The position numbers were made by a program, and so were the translations under genes. The notes below the pieces were generated by a model. That model did not search any database. It was not told the DNA's origin and worked only from the letters and a program-made list of their open reading frames with translations. A stretch of 64,000 nt of DNA from Fasciolopsis buskii (lineage: Eukaryota > Platyhelminthes > Trematoda > Plagiorchiida > Fasciolidae). The DNA is taken from contig LUCM01007795.1 in NCBI GenBank assembly GCA_008360955.1, positions 57,878-121,877 of the forward strand, read 5' to 3'. Positions 47,011 to 59,429 of this stretch are shown in pieces; the first letter of the stretch is position 1; every line of letters begins with the position of its first letter.

Positions 47011-48139
47011 GTAAAGTGAGAAAAAACTGTAAGGCTTCCCGATCCACCGCCTCCCAATCTTTCACCATTTCCTTCCACTCCATGGTCTTCTGTTGTTCGT
47101 GGACAAATATGAATTCGAAGAAGACAATTCGGCAGATCACAAAAACCTTTTAGAATGAGGCTGTCTTAACGTACTGAAGATAGAACTTTAAACGCTGCCG
47201 CGAACCTTATGACCCCGATATGCCTGTGACCAAAGACGAAGAGGACATTGCTGGTCTTGGTTTCCCGTTATTTCCCTCCATCTCTTCTGCTGCCTTCCTC
47301 TCTATCTTTCTGTTCGTGTGCTGGTCTTACTTTGTGACGAACTACAGCTGCTACTAGCCGGTGTTGAACTAATCTTATTCCGTGTGATCGTTCGTGCGAG
47401 CTTCGAGTCCACTTATCCTATTACAGTACCTCCTGAACAGATGAATCAGCAATTGCGGTGAATGGTACGTGTATTTTAGAGGAGCAAACAAAATGCCCGG
47501 CGTTTTCTGAGACATAGAGAGTAGATGTATTTCTGAACCCTCATTCGTCTTCGTCTTGCATTGCTATTATTCATGAGATGGAAGAAAAACCAGTCTTTTC
47601 GTACATAGCGTGTGTTTGCACTTGGCGTCAAATTTAAGCTGCAACTCTCCATGACCGGTGAACTGCGTTGACTTGCTTCGATCAAATCACGTGATTCCAT
47701 CGTTTGTCTGTTTTAGGTTCAAAATCCCAATGCCCAGACGGGTAAAAATCAATCCACCTTCTAGATTCATCGTCATGATTTCCGAGGCTCAACTATTGTG
47801 CAAAAATTGATTATTAGATGCTTGAATAATGGTTAGAAAACGAAACAACTCACTACCTTTTCAACTACTTCCAATATTTTCTCTTTGTGGCAAATTTATC
47901 CCAACTGACTGAAATTTCCTTTTCACTGGGAATCAAAATGTCCAGTGCTAGGTTATGGGACTTGAATGTGGTCTCAATGATGACTACCTGTTAGGAGTTT
48001 TCTTAATGAACACTTGCGTTTCTATGTTCACAAAAAGATTGGTTTACGCATCGTTTTCTCCGCAGATGATGCCTCGTATAAGAAACTGGCGAGAGTTCGA
48101 AAAGTTACGCAAAATCAAAATGACTTTTTCGAAAACATC

Positions 48140-48315
48140 CTTTTATCTTTAATTCTTTTATTAATGAAATACCAGTGTGCATCATTCTCCGGTAGAGAAC
48201 CGTGGCCAACAGAGGGCTGCCGAATTGGGAAAATGATCGCCAATGGAAGGATTCAAACTCAAGACCTCCATGTTTCAATACAACGACCTTGTCTACTTGA
48301 TCACCATCGAGTCAA
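48140..48315 (-). mobile_element. SINE-A copy 8
   Basis: Tail complement TTTTATCTTTAATTCTTTTA (48141), GTGTGCATCATTCTCCGG, central GAGGGCTGCCGAATTGGGAA, B box complement GGAAGGATTCAAACTCAAG (48246-48264) and A-box side GACCTTGTCTACTTGATCAC. Confidence 0.85.
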
Positions 48316-48644
48316 ATGAACAATTTAGGCGAAATAAAATACTGGATAAAGGGTTTATACTTTCAGTGTGCATGCGGTGCCTGTGTGTTTGTGTATGTGT
48401 GCATGTGTGAGTGGCTCCAATGAACTGCTCTGCGTTACCTTCTTGCTTGTAGAAAAGACATGGTGTTTCACTCAGTTCATGTGGCAACATTGGCTGTTGC
48501 AGTGGGTTCTTTGTTTTTGTTTGTGAACATGGATAATGTAGGCCGAAAGCCAGGTTTTCTTGCCTGGATATGTTGAAATGGATAGGACGGAACTTTATTA
48601 GGGACGTCATTTATAGTTTACTTTAATGTACTAACCGCGTGCAT

Positions 48645-48770
48645 TATTCAGAGAAAGGGCCCATAGCCAACAGTGTGGCCGGCGTTGGAAGGATTCGAAT
48701 CTGCGAATCTCAAGTCCAAGCGCCAAAAGCCTTGCCCACTTGACCGCTGCCAGTCCTCGCAAACCGAGAT
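48645..48770 (-). mobile_element. SINE-A copy 9 (internally deleted)
   Basis: Head well preserved (B box complement GGAAGGATTCGAATCTGCG, 48688-48706; A-box side AGCCTTGCCCACTTGACCGC). The centre is shortened: GCCAACAG joins directly to TGTGGCCGGCG, removing the AAGTGGGGAAGTTGAC core. The tail is missing. Confidence 0.8.
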
Positions 48771-50308
48771 CATTAGAGGGCTGCGAACTGACGATTTTGA
48801 TCCACACTCACTTCGAAGCCGTGTAACAATTAGGTTGAAACGCAACAGTGTCTGAAGCTTGATCATCCATACGTAATTGGGTAGCTTAAAAGTTGTTTCC
48901 CTAATCGAATTCGGTGACAACGTAGGACAGTGTAACATCTCGGTGTACACAAGTACTTGTTTCGAAATTTCCAAAATTGCCGGGCAAAAATATAAGACCA
49001 TATTACACCAGAAGGATGCATGCATCTTTCGTGAGAGGCGAAACAGTTGGGCTGTCCTAGGTTGGACGCCGCATTTCAACTCAAAAGCGTGCATGGAATG
49101 TGAGTCTCGGTCTGCCTTATTGCTGTAACTAGTCATTTCGGACTTGCTAGAATCACGTTACAGAACTTTCAAAATAGTCTTAGAAACAGGGTTCCCCTAC
49201 CGCTCCCTAAAATTGTAATGAATTTGTAGTTTCTTTCAAGGCAGCAAAATACGCGGTTTTTATTGAATCTTGTGATCAATATCAATCAATATGAAACCAC
49301 TGAATGACAAAGATTCAGTAAATTGCATGCTCAAGAGATGGGAACCAACTTTCTACAAAATTCAGACATCTATCTTTTCACGTACCTTGTCCCGAATTCC
49401 CCTTGGCACCCACGATTCTTATCGAAAACCTTCTGTCGCCTCTTGTGTCCTACCTGGTTAGTTTGGAGCCTCGTCCATAACATTCCTCAGTCTCGTGTCA
49501 AAAGCTGTTCAAGCAATTTCTAGATCACTCAATTTGATACCGTCTTGTAACAGGCACAAGTTCCAAATCTAAACATGTTCATGCACGTATTCGAGCTTAT
49601 AGTGGTTCCAACATTCCGTACCTGGATAGATTATTAAGGAAATCCCAAAACTGTAAAATTACAATTTAACTAATGTCTGGAATAAAACTTATCTCTATTC
49701 CATATCATGCACATTCATCGTATAGTTTTTCTCCTGTTGAAAGCGTATCTTCTGAATTGTGGAACTTTGAATATCTTTCCCTTCGGACTGTGCAACACAA
49801 TGAATTCTTGTTTTATTGCACAAAATGTTGGGGAAACGTCCGCTTTAGTTAGCCTCGGAACTTGTCAACCGATAAAATCTCTCGGTCGCTGTCTTCCGTT
49901 CCCGAAACTTAGTGAAGAAAACAACCAAGCTGAGATAATCGTTTATTAGACCAAAACAAATAACTTTTATCGGTCTTCTCTGGTCAGCCACTGATTGACC
50001 TGATCAGCCGGAATTTTCACCCAGTTTTTCGATCGGCAAAGCCAGTTGTGCTGACCTCTGATTGGGTTAATGGATATGACGATTTATCACCCATTACTCT
50101 TACACCTCGTTTGACTTGACTGAAACAGCTGAGACGAAATGCATGGTCCAGGTATCGCCCAGAAGAGCAAAAGTGATCGGACCGCGATGCACTGCCAATT
50201 CTTGACTAAAATTCCCACAAATTTCCTCACGAGGAAAAAGGACTGACTTTCCGAAACTCATTTTTTCTACTCAGCTTCCTTGCAACATGGGTTAGTTTTG
50301 CTTGGTTG

Positions 50309-50320
50309 GTAGTAGTAATG

Positions 50321-50378
<58 letters not shown>

Positions 50379-50399
50379 TAGTGGTAGTAGTGGTAATAG
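50309..50399. repeat. (GTA)n microsatellite, about 90 bases
   Basis: About 17 perfect GTA units, then alternating GTG/GTA. It reads as poly-Ser in one frame (50302-50538 plus), but that frame has no support as a gene. Confidence 0.95.
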
Positions 50400-51011
50400 C
50401 AGGTTATTGGATTTCAGCAAAATTGTTCATCCTGTGATATTTGCTCAGTTTCCATCAGCATCATTCCCACCGACACGTGGAGAAATCTTTTCGGATAGTC
50501 AACTGGGCGATGTTTGCCTAGCACCAACTAGTCAGTAAAGTTTTGGACAACGACTGTTTGAGTGAGCGAGTAAGTGAATTCCGAAAAGATTCTATATGGA
50601 ACCAGTGGTTGCGTGCACGGTGTATGCATGATTCATGTCAATTATTGTGAATGACAGGCTGTTCGAATAGAATGCTCTTAGATTAGGTAGAATTGTAAAT
50701 CACATGCAGGTGGAAAACAGTACGGGGTGAGGCATTTTCCACTACTCATCGCAAGCCGGTAAATAACGCATAGTTAACGTGTTGACTGTAAACCTAACGT
50801 GGAGTCATTCTTAAGAAAGAGTAGGCGTTACGGACAATGCCGGATAACCTACCCAGGGAAGTTATGATAAATTCTAAACAGCGGATTAAAAATTACGAAC
50901 CTAGGAAAAAATAGCGAGAATTCAAATAGCGGTACTAAAAGGATCCAAGCGGTAGCTGCCGTATTCACTTGTGGAAATTACGAAATAACTTCGATAGCGA
51001 GATGCTTGATT

Positions 51012-51122
51012 AATTGACTGACTGAATCAAGAACTGAGTGACTGACTGCCTGACTGACTCAATGATTGAGTGACCGGCTGACTGGCTTAAGGACTGAGTG
51101 ATTAACTGCCTGACTGGTTGAT
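51012..51122. repeat. Degenerate GACT-rich tandem repeat
   Basis: Built from ACTG/GACT words, with two longer parallel units: GAATCAAGAACTGAGTGACT with GACTGCCTGACTG, and GGCTTAAGGACTGAGTGATT with AACTGCCTGACTG, offset by about 60 bases. This indicates an old tandem duplication of a tetranucleotide-based unit. Confidence 0.8.
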
Positions 51123-51399
51123 TCTGTTTGACTACCTGAAAGGACGAATCAGTGAATAAATTTTTTGACATATTGTTCAAGATCACTGTCTTTGAGAACA
51201 ACACAACGCGGTGAACAAGCTCGTTTTCAGTTATTCGTATTCACGCCAATACATAACATTAAATATGGTCTGGAGACGGTTCAAGGGAAATTGTCGGTTT
51301 GCAGTCACATCAGTTCACAACTCTAAGAATGCGTCTGTGTGTATGTGCAATTGATGAATTTGTCGCACAATCAGTTTGTAGACCACTTGTCGGATAATG

Positions 51400-52810
51400 A
51401 CAAGTGGGTCAGGGAAGTTTAAGAGTCTGGACAAATTGTTTCTGAGCGCATAGAGGGGGGTTACACAAACGGATAGATACGGCTTCGGCTGTATTCAAGA
51501 TGCGACACTTGACAGTTCTTGATTGCCTGCTCCTAACTTTGTAGATGGTGCGAAAAGCACTTGTCACGTTCACTGGGTGGTTTGACTCGACAAGGTGTGA
51601 ACACACTGCGCTAGTGATTGCCTTAATTGTTCCTGTGCTCAACCAAACCGGGAGGTGTTCACGAACGCGATCGGACAAACGCCTGGTCGTGCGGCCAATG
51701 TACCTGGTCCCACAGGAGCAGGTGAATGAATACACAGAATGAGGCTGCGGAATCTGGCAATCTGTCTTTCAGTTGGAAACACATGATCGGTTTGGATGTG
51801 AATACAGTTTTTAACTGTGCAGCAAAGAATGTTCCACTGATTGAACTTGACAGTCTCCATTGGATAATTTCCGCTTCCGTTTCACCTTTGAACGTATACG
51901 GGTTTCTTTATTGGTCCTATTACTTTTAGTCTTACTTCGTGTTTTTACATAGTTTTATTTATGAATCTTTCGGGGTATCCATTTTGTACGAATGCGCTCC
52001 GCAGGAAACGAAGTTCATTTTCAATTGTGTCGTCCGTACATATTCTTCTTTCTCTATCAGCTAAAGAGCATATCAGGTTCCTCTTTGCTTGTAACGGCAC
52101 AAAGCTGTGAAAATGAATGTACTGTCCGTTCCATGTTGCCTTTCTATAGACTGATGGTTGTGCAGGTCCGTCCTGCCGTCGCCTTATGTACACATCTAAG
52201 TATGCTAACCTATGGTCTGCTTCTTTTTCTAGTGCAAAATGTACGTTTGTATGGATAATGTTAAACGTGTGCAACACGTGGTTTACGTCTGCATGTTGCT
52301 CTACAACACAGTATATCATCAAGATAACGTTTGTAAACGGTACAGTGCCTGGTTGGTGAGCGCAGTTCATTACTCTCCAGTTTGGACATAAAGATATCAG
52401 CAAACTATGGTCCCAGAGGGGACCCCATTGCCACTCCGTCCTTTTGCCGGTATATTTCACCATTGAATTGAATTGAACATTTTTGGTGCACACAAATAGT
52501 AGCTGTTTCAGTTCATCCAATGGGATCCCTATGGATATGTTGTTATCTTGAATGTACTCGCAAATGTAACTAATAGTTTCACTGATCGGAACATTCGCAA
52601 ACAGAGAAACTACGTCCAGTGATAATATCTGCTTTCCTTCAAGACGTAGGCTCTTAATAGTATCTGTGAGATGAAATGTATGTCTAGAAATGACTGCCTT
52701 GACTGATTCCAACAGGCTGGCTAACCACTTAGATAAAGCGTGATAACTCTGTCACTGTCTTTGTTAGGATTTTGATAAACGAGATAAATTTTCCGACAAT
52801 ATATCCGTCT
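51400..52810 (-). mobile_element. Penelope-like element, RT plus GIY-YIG endonuclease (degenerate)
   Basis: Minus-strand element in the order RT then endonuclease, as expected for Penelope-like retroelements. RT: ALSKWLASLLESVKAVIS (near 52730), ILSLDVVSLFANVPISETIS (52570-52640, first catalytic Asp motif), DGVAMGSPLGP in an alternative frame (52420-52450), and KRYLDDILCC (catalytic YLDD intact, 52300-52330, again in another frame), then ADHRLAYLDVYIRRRQDG and IENELRFLRSAFVQNGYP. Endonuclease: YSFTCSCGTRYIGRTTRRLS (51675-51735; the GIY-YIG signature in its usual degenerate form), DRVREHLPVWLSTGTIK, HLVESNHPVNV and TAEAVSIRLCNPPLCAQK. The RT spans at least two frames. The endonuclease is open from 51735 to 51409. 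The N-terminal domain upstream of 52810 is not recognisable. Confidence 0.93.
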
Positions 52811-55800
52811 TAGCATAACGAAACTTTGATTTGTTATTTCTCAATATGGCATATCTAAATACAATTTATAAACGTCCTTAAAAATCCTAATACTTTGGAA
52901 TTTTGAAAATATTGTCATTTATTCCCATGTCTTCTAGAGGAGACCCTCAAAAAGTCGAGGGATTCTTTGACAAAACTATTGCTTTTTGTAGCATACACCA
53001 TTAAAGTGGTAAATTCGTACAACCGGATTTTCGATTGGACATTTCAAGTGCTGTAGTTATAAATATGTGTAATGCCAATTATTGGACAGATGGTGGTATT
53101 TTGTACCAAAATGTAAGCGAACTAACACTGTTGCCGATGTTGTTTTGTGTAATGGAATCGCGATTGGATAAGGCCAAGAATTTTGATAGAAATAACGATG
53201 TTGATGAGATCAATAGTTATCGCGCAGCAGAGATCATCTTATATATGTACAAGTCTGGAAATTGTACTCCTGTTCACAATAGTGCATGATCCATTCCGAG
53301 TGTCTTTGAACTTCGTCTTGGATATAGAACTCACAATTAACCGGAATAAATGGTTAGGTTTATGGAGACGTTTTCGGTGAATTTTCGTTGAACCGTCTCA
53401 CATGGTACCGGGACGAAAGAAACAGTACGGCTCGGTTCAAAACAGGTCAAAGCATGTCCGACTAAGTCCAATTTGATGCCATACACGGAGTAGTATGAGA
53501 GCGAATAGCATATTGGCCCATTTTAATTCTACTCTCCTCCCAAAACCTGACTAACTGTGCTCTTAATACCGATCATTAGTAAAACCAGAGATATTTTCAT
53601 CCTTTCTGAATGCTGATATGTTTCGTAACTGTGCCTTATGAAGTTCCACGGCCTCTGATTGCCCAATTCACATTTTCAGTAACAACATTTGTGATACCAT
53701 GTCGGGTTGATTACATAACTTAAATTAGAGATCAAGCAAACGGAATCAAAATATCAAACTCGGGAAACCAAAGAGCCCATGCCTTCCGTTCAACTTGTGC
53801 ACAGCCGATTATCTAGCTCTTGTGAGTGAAATAGAAAACAAATGGTCAACATATCGCGATTGTGACAATGCATATCGGATTTCAAGGAAAAAACGCCTAC
53901 AAATCTTCAACTGTGAGGTTAGCGTAAATTCCGACTAACGAATTCAGTTTAATTTTATGTACATAAAGTTTAGAAAACTGATTGTTTGGAAGCAATGATT
54001 ATTTTGTGCCATCTTGACAATTGTTACTATCGGATTCGAAGAATACCTTCAACAACTACTTATTCTCGGAACCGTATGTTGGAGAACATGAGAGTGCTCG
54101 GTTTGCATGTGCCACGTTTATTTCTTTCTATTCTTTCCCCAGGTTCTTCTGATTAGACTTAATTCGCATTACATAATATTGTGAACAAGTTTACGGTACA
54201 AAGAACATACATACATGCATGCACACATGCACACACGGAGAGAATAAACATACGTTATCAAGCACATTTTCTGTTGTGCATCATCAACCAACGGAGTAAC
54301 TCAGGCATTTCTACCACGCTGTTGCGGATGCTGTTGTTTTCATTGCTGAGGCTACTGTTGTTGTTGTCTTACAGCTCAGGAATTTGTACGATCAGAGAGG
54401 GGCCACGTGAAGAGCCAAGTATCAGTCGCGATGGTATCTTTCACGGTTGCAAAGTTGGTAGTAAATCACTCGGACAAAACGGTGGGAAGTGCATCTTTGT
54501 ATGGGAACCAAACGGCTGATGGCCAACTGGGACGACGCGGGCAATTCATCAGTGTCCAATCGAATCCAGATGGGCATGCTTGTTCTTCAGGCGTGGCACT
54601 CAGGGCGGTGGAACTACCAATGCCATGACGATGCACGAAACTGTGGTTTTTCAGCCCCGGGTTGGGGTTGGGGGCGAACTGGCTTGGTCGAGCGGCTGGG
54701 TTTATAAAGAGACAACTGGGGCGAGTGAGCAGTTGTAGTAAGCAGGCGGAGATAAATGTCCAATTTACCACACAAACCATCAGCCCAGTTTGAGAATCGA
54801 ACCACCCATCCGTCCATCTATCCATCTACTCTCATCCATCTGTTGCGGAAATCTGGTCAACAGTCCCGACAGCGAGACGGTCGCTTTTACAACCGAATGT
54901 GCCAATTAGCAAACGAGGAGCACATGTTTGCATTTCTATCCGGATATCGCCAATGCCTGTTGATGGCCTCCTCGTCGGTAAACGCATGTGCGACGATGAA
55001 CTGTTTGTGGCGTTTTGCCTTAGTCGGTCATTTGGACCCCCCGAATGTATGTTTGAATAACTGTCGTACAAACTACGTGAGACCAGCGCAATGGATGGAC
55101 TTGAAATATAAAAATTTCCATTACACGCGTTTGTTGACACTGGTTGTTTAGGCAGATGAAATGAAAAGAATGTTATAATTGTTCGGCAAATTGTTTAGAT
55201 TAGATAATCGACCCGAACAAATCTCACTGACATTTTCTATTATGCGTTTTTTGATTAGTTATTGTACGGAAAAGCCTCCTATCTGGAACAAATAAGAACT
55301 AGTCAAAATCAATCGTTTAAAAAAAACTCCGGTTATTGTAGCTTTTGCTGCCCTTCGATTTTTAGTATGCATTCTCATTACGTCCGAGTGAAATAGGATT
55401 CAGGAATAATTTGAACACAGATGGTTTGTTTCCTAGTTTGATGATTTTGGCTCGCTGTTGTTGTTGTTGTCGTCGGTGCTGCAGTTTTCACTTACGGTAT
55501 TATTTGTGGCTAGAAGGATTTCAAGCATTATGCCTTCGAGCAATGAGCATGTGTTGTTCGTTTCTGTGCTTTCCGTTTTGACCAACCGATCGACACACAC
55601 ACACACACACACACAAACACAAAAACAAACACAAACACAAACACGCACACCAGCCGGAACCTCTGTTGTGTGAAGCAAAGCCCTTCAGATTCATTATGAT
55701 AAGTCTGATCAAATTTTACGTCTAAAGATTTCTGGCAAATTACGCTTTAGATAGAACACCAAAGGCCACCTTCGCGAATGGAACTACCCCAGAAGATTGA

Positions 55801-56731
55801 ATTTTGACAAAAACAATGCAAATGCAATTAGCTGCGCAACTTCTGCTCAGTAGTTAGTTGGACCACAACAAGTAGTATCGTGCGTGGATGGGAAAAAGAA
55901 ATTTCATTAGAACTATACAACCGATTTCGTAGTTGGATCCATTCATCAGATATATGTACCCAGTACCTTCGTTTTCAGCCATTCTTACACTTTTCGATTC
56001 CGATATTTGTTTTAATATCAGAATTGCCGGGTATGTTTACAGATGGTATGATAACATTTCACAGAAAACAGTCGAACAGTTTCACGACCGTTGCCGTTCA
56101 TCAGACATGCCTAGTCTGTACCCTACGGTGTCAATATCCCCCGATACATGTAGATTAGTTGATCGGTTTAGCACCATTTTGTCATTTAAACCGGCAGCAT
56201 TGCGATTAAATCACGAATCTATTTTGCAAGTCATAATTGTTCGCTTTACAGTCATGAGAATAATCTCGTGGATGAATCCATTTTTCATTTGATTTATTGT
56301 CCCCGAGCTGGACGGAATGGTAAACGTAGCCAAAAAATACTCAGAGATGGCACCACTGCCTAACTGAGCCATGAGAGTGACGGGAAAAGTCAGGAGTTGA
56401 ATATAGGCATAGCACTTCACAGTTTATTGTCAAACACATTCGTTTCACGAAACATTTTGCCCACTCTTCTTGACAACTTGCCGGTAGTTGTGCACGATTT
56501 TAACCATGATGTGTTATACTTTTCATTCTACCTTCCGGTGAAGAGTTCCTCCTCCTTTTGGTGTCGGTAGTGTAATCCATATGCGGGTAGATAAACACAA
56601 TTCCCTCGGGATACACACTACCAGTTACACAATTAATGCCACTCTACAAGTATGCCTACCCGTCCATCTCCGTTAATGCCCGCTGAAACTACGCTGTTAG
56701 TTTATTACAAGCATCTCAATTGGATCGCTAG
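52811..56731. other. No confident gene, about 3.9 kb
   Basis: Frames at 54756-55151 plus (131 codons) and 55933-56292 plus (119 codons) have no motif. A pyrimidine-rich acceptor-like TTGTTGTTGTCTTACAG (54361-54377) precedes about 47 open codons, but no donor follows before the stop. Not called. The (AC)n tract is listed separately. Confidence 0.4.
55592..55650. repeat. (AC)n microsatellite with AAAC variant tail
   Basis: Eleven or more AC units followed by AAACAC units. Confidence 0.95.
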
Positions 56732-56912
56732 GAGCGTGAGTGGATTAAACAAGCATGCTAACGAATCTTACAATGATTCGTCGAAAGCTTTTAATCGGCC
56801 AGGCAAGACTAACGCCCAGAAAACTGACGATTTTCGGAAGCAAGGGGTATTTGTTATCCTCTTTCTAAAGGTTAGCCTTGCCTGACTGCTCCGATGATTC
56901 GTTCACGCTCTT
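56732..56912. repeat. Interspersed repeat R2, copy 2, with inverted-repeat arms
   Basis: Left arm (56732-56813) includes GATTCGTCGAAAGC and AATCGGCCAGGCAAGACTAA. Right arm (56871-56912) reads GGTTAGCCTTGCCTGACTGC then CCGATGATTCGTTCACGCTC, which is inverted relative to the left arm. Arms of about 35-40 bases are separated by about 60. The reverse complement of the left arm matches 19035-19130. This may be a fold-back element or two opposed fragments of one repeat. Confidence 0.5.
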
Positions 56913-57570
56913 ATTGACTCGAATGAGATCCCAGGGAGTTTTTCTTTTTAAGTCATATATAATCATCACACATCCGGATATATATCTCTCCTCGTTAACC
57001 ATTAGCTATCAGGGCTTAATGCTTGTTGGACCCAAGGTCCATCCACACAATGGACAAATTTCCTCAAATCGACCCAAAAATATCTGTTTTGGGGGAAATA
57101 TTTTTTCCACCAAAACAATCCACTAAATTTGTTGTGGACGGGTTCTGCATTATTCAACCACAGTTTCTAATACGGCATTTCTAGGTGAACGTTTCGGATC
57201 ACGCTTTTGATATCTACCACCCGGAAGTCAGCTTATTTTTTTCACAAAATTGCTTATTGAGGTTTTGTTATCAAACGATTTTGTCAGGAAAAAGAATTTG
57301 ATTGTGAACGTGCTGATGTGTCCAGTTTGGTGTCCACGAAAGTAGACAATAAAAGTCTGTATTCTGTTTACGTTATTTATTTATTTGGAATGAACTATCA
57401 GCAATAATTGTCCACATGGAATAAACCTACTCCCGTTTCATCTGCAGAAATGAGACAGTTGAATATCATATTTATACATTCCTCATCTCATGAACTCTTG
57501 GAATGATTGATTCAATTTTTCCAAACGTCTCTTTTTCCACTGGACCAATTAACCCTATTGCGATGTGCAG

Positions 57571-57672
57571 ACACCTGCGTCCCCTTATGGTTTGGACCGC
57601 GGCAGGTTAACGCACTCCTTGAATGCCTTGCGGATCACTGCCCTATTACAACATACAGCCCTTGTTTCACCG
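57571..57672 (+). CDS. Candidate internal exon (102 bases)
   Basis: Bounded by a 3' splice site (pyrimidine-rich run then CGATGTGCAG ending at 57570) and a good donor CACCG|GTAAGA at 57672/57673. Two frames are open across it. One gives CVPLWFGPRQVNALLECLAD ending at PCFTG. The other gives SPYGLDRGRLTHSLNALRIT. The correct frame cannot be chosen without its neighbours. No homology is recognised and no partner exon was identified. Confidence 0.27.
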
Positions 57673-58194
57673 GTAAGAAAACCTGTCTCAGGTATCCCGT
57701 AAACATCTAACTCCCGTCGATGAGACCCTGCATTCTTTTTTACTCAACAGACTTCACTCGCCCTGTTCTCACTTTTTTCTTCTTGAATGTCTTAGCGATT
57801 ACTTCCTAAACAATAGCAGCATGTCTAACTGGAGTATAAATAATCAAAGGCATTCATTGTACAATCCGGTGTATTGCAAAATGCTGTTCCATTGTCTTTT
57901 CTGTTCCGAACCCACATTGGTGGCTTGCACTCCTATCCATTTGCATGAGAACGCTCGTGATATTGCCGCTTTCAGCTCACACCGTACAACATTAGCCTTG
58001 CCAACGTGGTCATAGTACCAAATACGGAACCGTTGTTAATAGTGGTTTTGATAAATAGGTCTGGTGTGGAATCACATTGAGCCGTTTGCCGTCTCCGTCC
58101 CACGACCGATGTACTATTGATGGGCTCACTCTGTGACCGTCCCAGGAAGTGCCCAGATGTCGCCCAGAGACTAACCTAAATCCCAGTTCCGGCA
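57673..58194. other. No recognisable gene
   Basis: Short frames only (64 codons at 57821-58015 plus). If 57571-57672 is an exon, this would be intron. Confidence 0.35.
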
Positions 58195-58290
58195 TTACTA
58201 ATGATTATCAGCAAAGATAAAACACGTGTTCAGTGCTCCCATGGTTTCTTGTCAGTCGATTGAACGTTCGTACCACTTAAGGACTAACAA
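58195..58290 (+). mobile_element. SINE-B 3' fragment
   Basis: GATTATCAGCAAAGATAAAA, then TTCAGTGCTCCCATGGTTTC, parallels the 3' half of SINE-B (AACAAGGATAAAACAG and AGTGCTTCCCTGGTTTC). The tRNA head is absent. Confidence 0.6.
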
Positions 58291-58569
58291 CATGTAATTT
58301 GAATCTGTCGTCTAAATGCCACCGGGCGTTTAATCTACAAAGGGAAATTTCTGAGAGTTGCTGTAATCAGCCCATGTGAGACCATGCGGTCCACCAATTT
58401 GTTCGCCCAGATTCCATTCGTTTCTCTCCCTTGGTCATCTCGAGTTCTCGGCCCGGATTCTCAACCTTCTATTTGGTTGCGGGTTGGCAACATTTGCGAC
58501 GAACACACTGATACCTGCGTAAAATCCGGAACCACCGACCCATTAACCATGCTGACTTGATCGGAGACA

Positions 58570-58660
58570 ATCAGGTGGGTTAAGCGTCTGTAGTCGAAAG
58601 GGTCAGAGCTTCGAATCCCAGATCTGTCCATCACTCTGGTGTTAGACGGCAACTCGGTGT
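58570..58660 (+). repeat. tRNA-like segment
   Basis: GTGGGTTAAGCGTCTGTAG acts as an A-box-like start and GCTTCGAATCCCAG (58609-58622) as a B box, with spacing like that of SINE heads. It leads into the possible repeat R3. It is not a cloverleaf, so not a tRNA gene. Confidence 0.45.
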
Positions 58661-58835
58661 CATCCGGCTCTTTACCAAACCTGACCTATTATGACCTGAT
58701 TTGGTTCTATCCCATTTCAGGTTTCAGGACCATGCTTGCCCTTCTCCGCCTCCCCGTGTGGCGGAGCCTAGTAATTATGGTTCAGGTCCCTTCCACTGCA
58801 CCTATGCTTTAATCATGGTATGAAAATTTCAAATC
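58661..58835 (+). repeat. Possible interspersed repeat R3, copy 2
   Basis: Tentative partner of 31470-31645. Together with the tRNA-like head immediately upstream it may be the body of a third SINE-like family, but only two diverged copies are seen here. Confidence 0.33.
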
Positions 58836-59429
58836 TGCAGTCTTCCATACCCTGCACAGTTAGCTCCAGGTAACCTCACATGGTAATGCAAAGAAACTCT
58901 TCGGTAGCGTATTTCCTCCGAACTTTGATAAGCAGACAGAGACTTTGCACTGAACTCTCGAGCAATCTGTTACGTAACCAGCATTTGGTACATGCGTTCA
59001 GTTCTCGACGTTTCTTCGTCAATGACAGTGTTGATGTTCTTGTCTTTCTTTCTTTTTGTTTGTTGAAAATTTCCGTCCAAACTGTTAAAACTCAAATCTA
59101 AAGAAATAAACAATTTATGGGTCAGATTAAACGTGGTCAATGTCCTAACTCGTCTGATTGTCCTGTCCTTCGAGAATTTCGAATTTTCCGGAAATTGACA
59201 AACCTACTTCTCGGCCAATTTACGGAGGTTTCATTCGCACTGAGAAATTACCGAGAAAAGCAACTCATCCTCTTCCTTCTGTTCTTTACATACACACATT
59301 GGCTTGGGACCAACCTCATCCTAATCATCAGCATAGGATAGCAAATTTCGTACTGTCCCTTGTCAGAGCGCATGACCATGACCATTAGTACCATGCTAAA
59401 TCATCCGTTATCTCTGTGTCCCCATCTTT
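58836..59429. other. No recognisable gene
   Basis: Overlapping short frames (73-76 codons) without motifs or splice signals. Confidence 0.35.

Larger units (their letters stand above)
42621..48139. other. No confident gene, about 5.5 kb
   Basis: Open frames are short and often overlap on both strands at 46360-46820, where GC content rises. Proline/serine-rich readings there are compositional. Microsatellites, a small inverted repeat and one possible SINE-A tail are listed separately. Confidence 0.4.
48771..51400. other. No recognisable gene; two simple repeats
   Basis: No supported frames. Contains the (GTA)n array and the GACT-rich repeat, listed separately. Confidence 0.4.

Noticed and set aside
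51012..51122. CRISPR-like or direct-repeat array
   Set aside because: The repeat is a degenerate tetranucleotide tandem with no conserved repeat/spacer structure, in a eukaryotic context.
55433..55678. Frame rich in Cys and Val over the (AC)n tract
   Set aside because: It is a dinucleotide repeat reading (Cys-Val on one strand, Thr-His on the other).
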